Positions 26,498 through 35,618 of a stretch of 64,000 bases of DNA are shown piece by piece. Source of the stretch: Chloroflexota bacterium (lineage in GTDB: Bacteria > Chloroflexota > Anaerolineae > Aggregatilineales > J027); NCBI GenBank assembly GCA_016234595.1, contig JACRBG010000055.1:1-64000 (forward strand), read 5' to 3'. A model generated the notes under the pieces. That model ran no database searches and was not told where the DNA came from. It saw only the letters and a program-made list of their open reading frames with translations. Position 1 is the first letter of the stretch, and every line of letters starts with the position of its first letter. Both the position numbers and the translations under genes were made by a program.

Positions 26498-26543
26498 AGT
26501 GAAGCGACCCATTACTTTCAATACTGACCCCAATCGCTTCACT
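26498..26543 (+). terminator. Hairpin after the HEAT-repeat gene
   Basis: AGTGAAGCGA (26498-26507) and TCGCTTCACT (26534-26543) form a perfect 10-bp stem with a 26-base loop, starting 12 bases after the stop. No strong T-run follows, so it may be a Rho-independent terminator of the weak type or an RNA-stabilising hairpin. Confidence 0.5.
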
Positions 26544-26590
26544 TAATTCCAACTCATCGAACTTCTATTCAATTTTTACCTTTTTCAATC

Positions 26591-26620
26591 TTGACTCGCT
26601 GCTCCTACAAGGGGTACAAT
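26591..26620 (+). promoter_or_regulatory. Promoter of uvrA
   Basis: TTGACT (26591-26596) and TACAAT (26615-26620) each match the sigma-70 consensus at five of six bases with an 18-base spacer, 95 bases before the uvrA start. No LexA-like box was recognised near it. Confidence 0.65.
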
Positions 26621-26714
26621 CGCACATCTGTTCGCTGTCAGGTCTAGGGTTTAACCTGCGGTGAAATTTGTCGTCTCCCCTGCCCATCACTATCTAAAAC
26701 ATGCTGAGGCTATC

Positions 26715-29615
26715 ATGCAAGATAAGATTATTGTGCGCGGTGCGCGGGAACACAATCTGAAAAATATTGATGTCGAGATTCCGCGTGATAAACTCGTGGT
26801 GATTACTGGACTGTCTGGAAGTGGCAAAAGTTCACTGGCGTTTGATACCATCTTTGCCGAAGGTCAGCGCCGCTATGTCGAAAGCCTCTCCGCCTATGCC
26901 CGTCAATTTTTGGGCCAGATGGAAAAACCAGATGTAGATCAGATTGAGGGTCTAAGCCCCGCTGTTTCGATTGACCAAAAAGGCGTCAGTCACAACCCAC
27001 GTTCTACCGTGGGAACTGTCACTGAAATTTATGACTACCTGCGTTTGCTCTATGCCCGTGTTGGCAGTCCCCATTGCCCAACCTGCGGCACGCTCCTAGA
27101 GGCCCAATCCGCCCAACAAATTGTAGATACAATTGCGGCCATGCCAGATGGCACACGCATCCAAGTCCTCGCCCCCATTATCAAAGATCGCAAAGGGCGA
27201 CACGAAAAAGTTTTCAAAGATATTCAAGAGGCCGGTTTTGTGCGCGCACGAGTGAATGGTGAGGTCTATGAAGTGGATAGCCCGCCCGATCTTGACCGCT
27301 ATAAGATGCACAATATCGAAATTGTGGTGGATCGTCTGGTCATCCACCGCTATGACGACCCGACCACCGAAGAAGCCCGCAGTGCCACCACCCGTCTGAC
27401 CGACTCGATTGAAACCGCCCTCGAATTAGGGGATGGTTTTGTCATCATCAATGACTTGACTGACGCCGCTAACTCAGTGGATCATGTCTATAGCGAACAA
27501 TTGGCCTGTCCATATGGGCATGGCAGTTTCCCCGAAGTCGAGCCACGCACCTTCTCATTCAATAGCCCACATGGTGCATGTCCAGCCTGTCAGGGCTTGG
27601 GTGTCAAGCTCGAAATTGACCCAGTACTTGTCGTCCCTGACCCGGAGTTAAGCCTACCCGAAGGCGCGATTCAAGCCCAAGCGTGGCCGCAAGGTAAAGA
27701 CAGCTATACCATGCAAATCATTGCCAGCGTGTGCAAACAATATGGCATTGATTACAACGCCCCTTGGAACAAATTAACGCCCGACCAGCAGCAGATTATT
27801 TTGTATGGCACAGATTCCGAAAAGGTCGAGGTCGAGTACGTCAGTCATGAGGGGGACAAGCGACTCTACCGCACCCAATTTGAAGGCATCATCCCCAACT
27901 TGGAACGGCGCTATAACGAAACGACCTCAGATTGGATGCGGGCACGCATTGAAGAAGTGATGTCCGAGCGTCCCTGCCCCACCTGCAATGGTCGCCGCCT
28001 CAATCCTTGGGCACTCGCTGTCACCATTGCCGACCTATCCATTAATGATGTGACAGCCCTACCAGTCAAACGTCTAGCCGATTGGGTGCAATCATTAACG
28101 GGTGAAAATAATGGGCATGTCGCTATCCTCAGCGCCCGTAACTCCGAAATCGCCAAGCAGGTCTTAAAAGAAATTACCAGCCGTGTCAGCTTCATGGTCA
28201 ATGTCGGTCTCGACTATTTAACCCTCAATCGCTCGGCAGGCACACTCTCCGGCGGTGAGGCTCAACGGATTCGACTGGCAACCCAAATTGGCTCACGCCT
28301 GACCGGGGTACTCTATGTCTTAGATGAACCCTCGATTGGACTGCATCAGCGCGACAACGAACGCCTGATTAACACCCTTAAAGGGATGCGTGATCTCGGC
28401 AATACTTTGCTAGTGGTCGAACACGATGATGAAACTATGCGGGCCGCCGACTGGCTCATTGATATGGGGCCGGGGGCGGGCGAACATGGCGGGTTTATTA
28501 TCTCAACAGGCACGCCCGAAGAAGTGATGGCCGACCCCAATAGCATCACCGGGGCATTTTTGAGTGGCCGCCGCCGCATCGCCATTCCTGACAAACGTCG
28601 CCCGGGCAATGGTCGTAACATTGTGGTACATGGTGCTCGTGAGAACAACCTTAAAAATGTCGAGGCCACCATCCCGCTCGGCAAACTGGTTGTCATCACG
28701 GGTGTCAGCGGGTCGGGCAAATCATCGTTGATGGTAGATGTCCTGTATAAAAAATTAGCTCAACGCTTATATGGCAGCCGTGAACGCCCCGGTGACCACG
28801 ACGGCATTGATGGCCTCGAAACAATTGATAAGGTCATCAACATTGACCAAAGCCCGATTGGGCGCACTCCCCGTTCCAACCCCGCCACCTATACCAAGAT
28901 GTTTGACGACATCCGTAAGCTGTTCGCCGACCTGCCCGAAAGCAATATTCGCGGCTATTCACAGGGGCGCTTCTCGTTTAATGTGAAGGGTGGTCGCTGC
29001 GAAAACTGCGAGGGGCAAGGGATGCTGCAAATCGAGATGCAGTTCCTGCCCGATGTCTATGTCGTCTGTGACGTCTGTCACGGCAAACGCTACAACCGCG
29101 AGACCTTGCAGGTCAAATATAAGGGCAAGAGTATCGCTGATGTACTCGACATGACCGTCACCGAGGGTCTGGATTATTTTGAAAACATCCCGACCATCTA
29201 TCGCCGCTTGGAGACCCTTGAAGCGGTTGGTTTAGGCTATATCCGCATCGGACAACCAGCTACAACCCTATCCGGCGGTGAAGCCCAGCGTGTCAAACTG
29301 AGCCGTGAACTGTCGAAAAAGGGTACAGGCGACACCCTTTATGTCTTGGATGAACCTAGCACAGGTCTACATGCCGCCGACGTGGAGCGTCTGATTAATG
29401 TATTGCAAACCCTCGTAGATCGCGGTAACAGTGTCCTCATCATCGAACACAACCCCGACATCATCAAGGTCGCCGACTGGTTGATTGATATGGGGCCAGA
29501 GGGCGGTGAGGATGGCGGTGAGGTCATCGCGGTGGGCACACCCGAAGAAATTGTCGCCTGTGAACACAGCTATACCGGACAATACATCAAACCCTACCTA
29601 TTAGGCGAGCGTTAG
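26715..29615 (+). CDS. uvrA: Excinuclease ABC subunit A
   Basis: DNA-damage recognition ATPase of nucleotide excision repair; dimers load UvrB at lesions. 966 residues from the ATG at 26715 (GAGG upstream); a GTG 54 bases earlier is open but would add a leader before the conserved [13 protein letters not shown]. Both ABC halves are complete: Walker [10 protein letters not shown] near residue 31 and GVSGSGKSS in the second half, and signatures [12 protein letters not shown] and [12 protein letters not shown]. Zinc modules: CPACQG with a preceding CPYGH (a C-x3-H variant of the usual CxxC), CPTCNG, and the C-terminal CENCEGQG with [10 protein letters not shown]. Size and order are typical. Confidence 0.97.
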   Translation: MQDKIIVRGAREHNLKNIDVEIPRDKLVVITGLSGSGKSSLAFDTIFAEGQRRYVESLSAYARQFLGQMEKPDVDQIEGLSPAVSIDQKGVSHNPRSTVGTVTEIYDYLRLLYARVGSPHCPTCGTLLEAQSAQQIVDTIAAMPDGTRIQVLAPIIKDRKGRHEKVFKDIQEAGFVRARVNGEVYEVDSPPDLDRYKMHNIEIVVDRLVIHRYDDPTTEEARSATTRLTDSIETALELGDGFVIINDLTDAANSVDHVYSEQLACPYGHGSFPEVEPRTFSFNSPHGACPACQGLGVKLEIDPVLVVPDPELSLPEGAIQAQAWPQGKDSYTMQIIASVCKQYGIDYNAPWNKLTPDQQQIILYGTDSEKVEVEYVSHEGDKRLYRTQFEGIIPNLERRYNETTSDWMRARIEEVMSERPCPTCNGRRLNPWALAVTIADLSINDVTALPVKRLADWVQSLTGENNGHVAILSARNSEIAKQVLKEITSRVSFMVNVGLDYLTLNRSAGTLSGGEAQRIRLATQIGSRLTGVLYVLDEPSIGLHQRDNERLINTLKGMRDLGNTLLVVEHDDETMRAADWLIDMGPGAGEHGGFIISTGTPEEVMADPNSITGAFLSGRRRIAIPDKRRPGNGRNIVVHGARENNLKNVEATIPLGKLVVITGVSGSGKSSLMVDVLYKKLAQRLYGSRERPGDHDGIDGLETIDKVINIDQSPIGRTPRSNPATYTKMFDDIRKLFADLPESNIRGYSQGRFSFNVKGGRCENCEGQGMLQIEMQFLPDVYVVCDVCHGKRYNRETLQVKYKGKSIADVLDMTVTEGLDYFENIPTIYRRLETLEAVGLGYIRIGQPATTLSGGEAQRVKLSRELSKKGTGDTLYVLDEPSTGLHAADVERLINVLQTLVDRGNSVLIIEHNPDIIKVADWLIDMGPEGGEDGGEVIAVGTPEEIVACEHSYTGQYIKPYLLGER

Positions 29616-29654
29616 AACCTAATCGGTACAAAGTAAACAAAGGTTAAATACCCT

Positions 29655-29719
29655 TTTTGTGCCAACTGGCGCTAAAATCGCTCTAATGTTTTAATGAAGC
29701 GTGTAAAGTTGGCACAAAA
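29655..29719. promoter_or_regulatory. 13-bp inverted repeat at the pfkA start region
   Basis: TTTTGTGCCAACT (29655-29667) and AGTTGGCACAAAA (29707-29719) are perfect reverse complements 39 bases apart. A smaller nested pairing (CGCT/AGCG and AAAA/TTTT) lies inside. The right arm ends 10 bases before the preferred ATG at 29730, where the ribosome would bind. It can act as an operator with two half-sites or as a hairpin in the mRNA leader. Confidence 0.6.
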
Positions 29720-29729
29720 GAGTAGTTCA

Positions 29730-30698
29730 ATGATGAAGAAAATCGCAGTCCTTACCAGCGGTGGCGATGCCCCCGGCATGAACGCCGCTATTCGCGCTGT
29801 CGTCCGTACTGCGCTTGATGTAGGTATGGAAGTTTATGGCATTCGACGGGGTTACACCGGAATGCTGGCAGGCGACTTTGAACGCATGACCAATCGCGAG
29901 GTCAGCGGCATTTTGCAGCGCGGCGGCACAATCCTTCAAACCGCCCGTAATGAACAATTCAAAACCCCTGAAGGTCAAAAACGGGGTCTCCGTCGCCTCA
30001 ATGAAGCGGGTGTTGATGGTTTGGTGGTAATCGGTGGGGATGGCAGTTTGCGTGGCGCTCAAGCCCTCCACAACCTCAATTTCCCCGTCGTCGGCATCCC
30101 CGGTAGCATTGACAACGACATTTGGGGCACTAACATGAGCATCGGCGTAGATACTGCCCTTAACACTATCCTTGACGCCATTGACAAACTGCGCGATACC
30201 GCCACCAGCCACGAACGCGCCTTTTTGGTCGAGGCGATGGGCCGTAACTGCGGTTATCTGGCCTTGATGAGTGGTATCTTGGGTGGGGCCGAATTAGTCG
30301 TCACGCCTGAAAAACCACTGGAACTTGATGAAATCGCTAAAGCCCTTGACGACGCCTATACACGCGGCAAATCGCACGCTATTGGGGTCATTGCCGAAGG
30401 CGCGAAGTACAACATCACCGAAGTCGCCAAATACCTCGAAGAACGCACCGTCGGTTTTGAAGTCCGTATCACCATTTTGGGCCATGTCCAACGCGGCGGC
30501 GGCCCCTCGGCTTTTGATCGTCTGCTGGCAACCCGTTTGGGTGTAGCGGCTGTCGAGCAATTGGTGGCAGGTAATTCTGGCATCATGGTCGGCCTTGATG
30601 GGCGGGACATTACCTGTGTGCAAATTTCCGATGTCATCAGCAATCAGCGGGGCATCAGTGAAAATTATTTCCATATGGCTGAGGTTTTGTCGCGCTAA
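29730..30698 (+). CDS. pfkA: ATP-dependent 6-phosphofructokinase
   Basis: Phosphorylates fructose 6-phosphate in glycolysis. About 322 residues from the ATG at 29730, giving the family start KKIAVLTSGGDAPGMN; an upstream ATG at 29694 would add 12 residues and lies inside the inverted repeat. GGDGS and GIPGSIDNDI mark the ATP-using rather than the pyrophosphate-using type (which has GGDD and PKTIDND). The substrate loop SIGVDTALNTI, EAMGRNCGYLA and GHVQRGG are all present. The stop overlaps the next start by one base (TAATG), so the following beta-propeller gene is probably coupled. Confidence 0.96.
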   Translation: MMKKIAVLTSGGDAPGMNAAIRAVVRTALDVGMEVYGIRRGYTGMLAGDFERMTNREVSGILQRGGTILQTARNEQFKTPEGQKRGLRRLNEAGVDGLVVIGGDGSLRGAQALHNLNFPVVGIPGSIDNDIWGTNMSIGVDTALNTILDAIDKLRDTATSHERAFLVEAMGRNCGYLALMSGILGGAELVVTPEKPLELDEIAKALDDAYTRGKSHAIGVIAEGAKYNITEVAKYLEERTVGFEVRITILGHVQRGGGPSAFDRLLATRLGVAAVEQLVAGNSGIMVGLDGRDITCVQISDVISNQRGISENYFHMAEVLSR

Positions 30699-31936
30699 TG
30701 GGGTCAATACGTCGGCGGGTCATCTTCTTAGGTATAGTAGTTGCCCTATTATTGCTCCTAGCTGGGGTCAAAAACCCAACCTTGGCCCGTCAAAATAGTG
30801 CCGATGTCTATTTGGCCTATGTACATACCAACACAGTTCAACTCGCCGACGCCAGCGGCAATCCCATCAATACCGTCGGGCCGGAATTCCAAACAGGCCA
30901 AGCCGCTAGTCTTTTCTGGACACCCGATGGCGAACGCCTCTATATTGCACGCCGTGATGGTCTCTATGAAACGAGTGCTACGGGAGGTGCAGCCGTGCGT
31001 CTCCCCGGTGACTTTAGCATCACGATTGCTCCTGATCGCAGTGGCAAATCCATCTATTACATCGAATCCAGCAATCCTGCCGAAAGCGATCAAGCTGGTT
31101 TTATCACCTTCCCCCTCCGTGAAACCAGTATGTTAGACATGGGGGGTACGGGGCGTTTGGTCAATTATATTGGCAACTATTCCATCGGCTCATCTGAAGC
31201 CGCTTTGGGGGGAGCCGCCTTTCAATATGCCCGTGATGGCGGTGTCTTGGGTTCAGGCCGACCGCGTTTAATCCCCACCTATGGCACAACCCTGTTTTAT
31301 TCCTGCTGTTTTCCAGATGCAGGTCTCAACGCGATTGATATAGCGACAGGGGAGATTCGCGCCTACGACAGCACCTTCATTCCCGGCCCATCCGCCATCA
31401 ATGGCAGCCTCTCCCGCTTGGCAGGCCCAACCATTAATGGCACAATTCGCGTCATTGATCTAATTACCGCCGGAACCCGCGATTATCCCATTAATTTCGG
31501 GGAGGTGGAACGCATGGCATGGGCTTTGGATGATAGCGCCCTCTATTTGGTGGTACGCGGCACACCCAGAGACCCCTTACCCCTCAGTCCGTTGGTCACT
31601 TCGCCCCTAGATGACCGTGAGGCTGATATTTTTGTCTGGCGTTTGGATCTGGTGACGGGTAGCCTTGCTCAATTAGCCGAACTAGGGGATTTCTACGGGG
31701 TATCTTCGATTGCCGCCACGGATGAGTATGTTTTTTTGACCGCTGTGGAGCGTAATGTAGCGCTGATTAATGATCTCAATTCAGGCCGCCTGCCCCCTGA
31801 TCTCAGCCCTGCCGATCCCCGCCTGACGAGTGATTATCTGACAGGCAGTGTCTTGTTCCGCATTCGCACCGATGGCAGCGAAGCCCTCTCAATTCTGGCG
31901 GATGTGTGGGGTGTGGTTGCAAGACCGAGGCACTAA
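30698..31936 (+). CDS. Secreted beta-propeller-like protein
   Basis: 412 residues with an N-terminal basic segment and a hydrophobic helix (VIFLGIVVALLLLLAGV), then an exported domain. The body has repeated strands with the WTPDGERLYIARRDGLYE and IAPDRSGKSIYYIE pattern of TolB/WD-like propellers, and an IDLITAGTRDYPINFGE repeat. No catalytic motif is seen. A CC pair (YSCCFPDAG) may form or bind something outside the cell. It overlaps pfkA by one base, but a metabolic link is not obvious; shared transcription is the simplest reading. Confidence 0.72.
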   Translation: MGSIRRRVIFLGIVVALLLLLAGVKNPTLARQNSADVYLAYVHTNTVQLADASGNPINTVGPEFQTGQAASLFWTPDGERLYIARRDGLYETSATGGAAVRLPGDFSITIAPDRSGKSIYYIESSNPAESDQAGFITFPLRETSMLDMGGTGRLVNYIGNYSIGSSEAALGGAAFQYARDGGVLGSGRPRLIPTYGTTLFYSCCFPDAGLNAIDIATGEIRAYDSTFIPGPSAINGSLSRLAGPTINGTIRVIDLITAGTRDYPINFGEVERMAWALDDSALYLVVRGTPRDPLPLSPLVTSPLDDREADIFVWRLDLVTGSLAQLAELGDFYGVSSIAATDEYVFLTAVERNVALINDLNSGRLPPDLSPADPRLTSDYLTGSVLFRIRTDGSEALSILADVWGVVARPRH

Positions 31937-31944
31937 AGCACGTT

Positions 31945-32106
31945 TTACATTGTTCTAGGGTACTTTTTTGTGACAGATCCAAGCCATCCCACAAAAGTTG
32001 TATGCTGCTGCAAAGTTTCATCAATGATTATTTCTTCAGAATCTATATAAGGGTGTTGTTTTTTCGCCTCAGCTACGTCTAGCTTCAAAAGTGCATCTAC
32101 CAGTTC
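31945..32106 (-). other. Short open frame downstream of the HNH gene, possible remnant
   Basis: A minus-strand frame open from 32106 to the stop at 31945 reads like real protein (for example KLDVAEAKKQHPYIDSEEII and HTTFVGWLGS). A TTG at 32088 would give about 47 residues, but no ribosome site is clear. It could be a small gene or the decayed 3' end of one. Apart from this the 31937-32119 gap holds nothing recognised. Confidence 0.3.
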
Positions 32107-32119
32107 TTAATCCTAACCA

Positions 32120-32533
32120 CTATTTACAGGGATAACGGTAGGCTTTTATCAACAATTCTCGTTCATCTAGGATTTCAGCATTGTTCAAATCAAGCAAAAA
32201 GACAGTTACACGCCCTTGCGGCGTTAAGGGGATTATTCTTGCACCTTCAAGCCGAAAATGATCACTCCATTTTTCTCGACGGGGGTTAAAAAGAAATGCA
32301 ACTTCATCAGTTTCGGGGTCAAAGGAAGCGAAATCACTCCCTTTATGGCGATTGCAATTCAGACAACTATAACAGAGATTTTCTTCAGAGGTCTTGCCAC
32401 GATGCTTTTCAGCAATAATATGATCAACCTCATGTCCCCAAATATAATCTTCCTGACCAATTAAACAATACTCGCAGCAATAGTTCGCTCGTTCCATAAC
32501 AAGACGACGTAATGGCTCAGGAATGTAGCTCAT
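32120..32533 (-). CDS. HNH endonuclease
   Basis: 137 residues. HNH nuclease domain with zinc-binding cysteines: CCEYC near residue 16, the catalytic EVDHIIAEKHRGKTSEENL, and CYSCLNCNRHKGS. The family cleaves DNA with a metal ion; this short stand-alone type is widespread in Cyanobacteria and Chloroflexota and its role is not established. It overlaps the small gene upstream by 17 bases, so they are co-translated. Confidence 0.88.
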   Translation of the reverse strand: MSYIPEPLRRLVMERANYCCEYCLIGQEDYIWGHEVDHIIAEKHRGKTSEENLCYSCLNCNRHKGSDFASFDPETDEVAFLFNPRREKWSDHFRLEGARIIPLTPQGRVTVFLLDLNNAEILDERELLIKAYRYPCK

Positions 32534-32783
32534 TCTGCTCCATCAACTTGATCCGCACCCGAGCTTTGAGCATTGCCATAAAGTGGTTCATATGCTGCAT
32601 TTCGTCTAATTCGGAGTTTTCTTGAGTGGTTAAAACTCCCTCTCTATTTTGATCTAGCAGATAACGCAAACGCTCTTGCAGCATCTCAGAAGCGCGAAAA
32701 TCAATGATTTGCTGAGGAGTCGGATTCGTTGCCAAAAAATCCAACACCTCATCAGTTATAGTCGAAGTTCGTAGTGTTGCCAT
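32517..32783 (-). CDS. Small helical protein paired with the HNH gene
   Basis: 88 residues, all helical, with TDEVLDFLATNPTPQQIIDF and a second helix LQERLRYLLDQNREGVLT-x-x-E. This pattern is common in small proteins next to HNH genes in Cyanobacteria and Chloroflexota; an antitoxin or adaptor role for the partner is inference. It starts with ATG and overlaps the HNH gene. Confidence 0.65.
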   Translation of the reverse strand: MATLRTSTITDEVLDFLATNPTPQQIIDFRASEMLQERLRYLLDQNREGVLTTQENSELDEMQHMNHFMAMLKARVRIKLMEQNELHS

Positions 32784-32812
32784 TAGACACCTCCTAAACT
32801 TCTATTCTATCA

Positions 32813-33874
32813 TCAATGCTGGGTCGAGCCGCGCTCCAAGCCAGCCAAGAGGCTTCGCAGATTATCATAGTCTTCCAACACACGACCGGCCCCACGTGCG
32901 ACACACGTCATGGCATCTTCGGCCAGCCACACCCGCACATTGACCTCATCCGCCACACGCTCAGTCAGGCCTTTAAGTTGCGACCCACCTCCCGCAAGGC
33001 AAATGCCCGATTCCATCAGGTCGGCCACCAATTCGGGCGGGGTTTCATCCAGTGCGTCTCGAATGGTATCCACCAAAATTCCCACCGATCCCGAGAGAGC
33101 TTCACGCACTTCGATGGACGAGACCTCCCGTGCTTCGGGTAGGCCGCTAATCAGATTGCGTCCACGTACTAGCATCGTGCGTTCTTCCAACAAGGGATAG
33201 GCCGAGCCAATTTCGATTTTGACCTTCTCAGCAGTGCGCTCACCAATCAGCAGGTTATATTTGGAGCGCATATATTGGACAACATCTTCGTCCATTTCGT
33301 CGCCCGCCACGCGAATACTACGGCTGATGACAATACCCCCCAATGAAAACACCGCGACTTCGGTTGTGCCGCCGCCGATGTCTACAATCATACTGCCACG
33401 TGTCTCTTGAATAGGCAATCCGGCCCCAATCGCAGCCGCGACAGGTTCTTCAATCAAGAAGGCTTCCCGCGCCCCGGCGCTCATGGTAGCATCATAAACG
33501 GCCCGTTTTTCTACCTCAGTCACACCAGAAGGAATCCCAACCACCACACGCGGACGTGGCATCGGCACCCAGCTTTGTTGGTGGGCTTTATCAATGAAAT
33601 ATTCAAGCATCCCCTCGGTAATTTCAAATTCGCTGATGACACCATCCCGCAAAGGGCGTACCACCAAAATTTTATTGGGCACTTTTCCAGACATCTCTTT
33701 AGCTTCTTGCCCAAAGGAAATAGGTCGCCGTGTTTTCTTTTCAATGGCGACATACGAGGGTTCGTTAATGACAATCCCTTTACCGCGCACGCTCACCAGC
33801 GTGTTCGCTGTACCAAGATCAATTCCAATATCTAGTGAAAACAGGCCAAGCAGCCAGTCTATAGGACTAACCAC
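32813..33874 (-). CDS. mreB: Rod shape-determining protein MreB
   Basis: Bacterial actin that directs lateral wall synthesis. About 353 residues from a GTG at 33874 with GGGAGG ten bases upstream; an in-frame TTG at 33898 is the other option. Actin-fold motifs are complete: phosphate-1 GIDLGTANTLV, connect-1 region VVGIPSGVTEVEKRA, phosphate-2 DIGGGTTEVAVFSLGGI and adenosine GICLAGGGSQLKGL. An amphipathic N-terminal stretch (PIDWLLGLFSL) can bind the membrane. The gene is alone here; mreC, mreD and mrdA are together at 57.5-61.3 kb, an uncommon separation. Confidence 0.96.
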   Translation of the reverse strand: MVSPIDWLLGLFSLDIGIDLGTANTLVSVRGKGIVINEPSYVAIEKKTRRPISFGQEAKEMSGKVPNKILVVRPLRDGVISEFEITEGMLEYFIDKAHQQSWVPMPRPRVVVGIPSGVTEVEKRAVYDATMSAGAREAFLIEEPVAAAIGAGLPIQETRGSMIVDIGGGTTEVAVFSLGGIVISRSIRVAGDEMDEDVVQYMRSKYNLLIGERTAEKVKIEIGSAYPLLEERTMLVRGRNLISGLPEAREVSSIEVREALSGSVGILVDTIRDALDETPPELVADLMESGICLAGGGSQLKGLTERVADEVNVRVWLAEDAMTCVARGAGRVLEDYDNLRSLLAGLERGSTQH

Positions 33875-33923
33875 GCTGTTTGCGCCTCCCGTCTGCAAGG
33901 TTTATAGTCTTAAGAGCGCGGCT

Positions 33924-33952
33924 ATTGTACAGCCGAGCCGCTGTTTATCCAA
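33924..33952 (-). promoter_or_regulatory. Candidate promoter of mreB
   Basis: On the minus strand TTGGAT (33947-33952) and TACAAT (33924-33929) are 17 bases apart, about 50 bases before the mreB start. The -10 matches five of six consensus bases, the -35 three. Confidence 0.5.
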
Positions 33953-33970
33953 GAAAGAAATGCACTAGTG

Positions 33971-34537
33971 ATGAATCCTACCCAAAATCCAAAAGACGAC
34001 CACTCCTTTCACTACACGCCTTCCTCACAAATGGCTGAAAAATTGGCGATGAACCGGCAAGGTAAATTGACCAAACTCCAAAAATCACCCATCATTGTGG
34101 CCGCCCTTGTTTCCAGTATCGGTTTTATCTGCCCCGCCACCATGTTGGCGACAGGTGTTGGCCTTATTTTAAGAGGGCCTAGTGCGGGAGTTTTAAGCTA
34201 TTTCTTCTATGTTATGATGTTTGCCAGTTTTTTCTTTCTAGCGGCTGTATTGTGGACAAATGCCCGCATGTTTATGCCCGAAGTCTTTTCCAAAAAGCCC
34301 GTCCGTTGGCAACGTGGCCCGCTTGAAATCAAAATGGCATCTCGGAATCGGCCCGAAATGCCATTCTCATTTATCATCGGCAGCTATAGCTTTGCCCCAT
34401 TTGTCGTCCCATCGGAAGTTCCTATGAACGCAGGCCGTGAATATATTGTGTACTATTCGGCCCGCAGCCGCTTATTGTTAAGCATCGCTCCCACTGACCA
34501 ACCCGAATCTAAAAATTGGCTTCCCAAGAAATCCTAG
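33971..34537 (+). CDS. Two-helix membrane protein of unknown function
   Basis: About 188 residues from the ATG at 33971 (a GTG directly precedes it). A polar N-terminal ~45 residues are followed by two hydrophobic helices (IIVAALVSSIGFICPATMLA and FFYVMMFASFFFLAAVLW). A C-terminal soluble part holds WQRGPLEIKMASRNRPEMPF and REYIVYYSARSRLLLSIAP, a short beta-type domain. It looks like a small sensor or surface-facing domain; no family was recognised. Its promoter region is shared with mreB on the opposite strand. Confidence 0.65.
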   Translation: MNPTQNPKDDHSFHYTPSSQMAEKLAMNRQGKLTKLQKSPIIVAALVSSIGFICPATMLATGVGLILRGPSAGVLSYFFYVMMFASFFFLAAVLWTNARMFMPEVFSKKPVRWQRGPLEIKMASRNRPEMPFSFIIGSYSFAPFVVPSEVPMNAGREYIVYYSARSRLLLSIAPTDQPESKNWLPKKS

Positions 34538-34550
34538 TAAGTGACAAATG

Positions 34551-35525
34551 CTAGGATGTGGGCCATTGGGGTTGCAATTTTTGCCACTCAAAGGCTAAAA
34601 GGTCAACGGCTTGTTGAAGGGCCGAAAACGCACTATTCAGTTGACCCTGTGCATCACCAATGGCCCAATCCGTACTATTTAACTGATCTTTGCCAGCACA
34701 GGCAGTTTCAATTTGTTGACGGGTCACACTTAAAGCATCCGTCCCCCCTGCCATTAAGTTAAAAAACGGATCAAGGCCTTCTTGGCTATATTCTTTGACA
34801 TCCCCAGCCCATTCAGGGCGCTCCGGTACTTGGTATTCATCCTCTGACCCGAAAGCCTTGCAATCGAGAGTCGCGCCATTCAAAATGGCCTGATAAGCCA
34901 AGGCGGTTTGGGCATCATCTTGAACCCATTCGTTCAACTTATACAGCGCATCGGCCCGATTGATAGGCGCGTCTTTGGGTGTATTGATTTCATTAAACGC
35001 CACCACCGTTGCCCCTAATAAACCGATACACGCAGCAGCCCACAAAAATACTTTAAAACAGCCCGATACCCGCCCGCGTGAGCGTTCTTGTTTAGCAGCT
35101 TTTGCTCTAGCTTTCTTGGCGCGTTTTTTGTCCTGTTTTTCATCGGCAGGCGTCAAGGGGGCATCATCAGGATGTGGGGGTAAGTCTAAAATATCCTCAT
35201 CATCCCATTTAATTTCTGTCACAACTGGCCCAGCTTGCCGACTAATATCGCCCGAAAGCATCTGCCACTCATATTCATCATCAGCGGCTTTCATTAGTTT
35301 TTCGCGGGCAGCCGATTGTTCACGCTGGCGTAGAACGGTCAAGGCGCGGACTGCTTTATAGGCTAAATCACGCACTTTGGGATTTTGGTCTAGTGTAGCG
35401 ACCTTATCTAACTCATCTATCAGCGAAATATCACCCGTTTTGCCTAGCGCCATGACTGCGTTATAACGCACTTTCGGGTCGGAGTCAGAGAGATTTTGTA
35501 CTAGTTTTTTCGTTTGCTTATCCAC
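34551..35525 (-). CDS. Membrane-anchored HEAT-repeat protein
   Basis: 324 residues from a GTG with GGAG seven bases upstream. The N-terminus has one to two HEAT-like repeats (about 10-70: KVRYNAVMALGKTGD, KVRDLAYKAVRAL). An acidic and then strongly basic charged stretch (KQDKKRAKKARAKAAKQERSR) leads to a single membrane helix (VFLWAAACIGLLGATVVAF). The external domain of about 140 residues is helical and holds two Cys. A cytoplasmic repeat domain tied to an external domain suggests transmission across the membrane. No known family as a whole. Confidence 0.72.
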   Translation of the reverse strand: MDKQTKKLVQNLSDSDPKVRYNAVMALGKTGDISLIDELDKVATLDQNPKVRDLAYKAVRALTVLRQREQSAAREKLMKAADDEYEWQMLSGDISRQAGPVVTEIKWDDEDILDLPPHPDDAPLTPADEKQDKKRAKKARAKAAKQERSRGRVSGCFKVFLWAAACIGLLGATVVAFNEINTPKDAPINRADALYKLNEWVQDDAQTALAYQAILNGATLDCKAFGSEDEYQVPERPEWAGDVKEYSQEGLDPFFNLMAGGTDALSVTRQQIETACAGKDQLNSTDWAIGDAQGQLNSAFSALQQAVDLLAFEWQKLQPQWPTS

Positions 35526-35618
35526 GACACAACTCCGAGTTTAGATGATGCCAAAATTGAATTTCTATGCGAAGATTGTAAACATTATCACCCCGCCCTT
35601 ATCGCAGGTCAAATCAAG

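Noticed and set aside
35514-35618. N-terminal extension of the methyltransferase frame
   Set aside because: It overlaps the start of the opposite-strand HEAT gene and adds a polar leader before the membrane anchor; no homology or ribosome site supports it.
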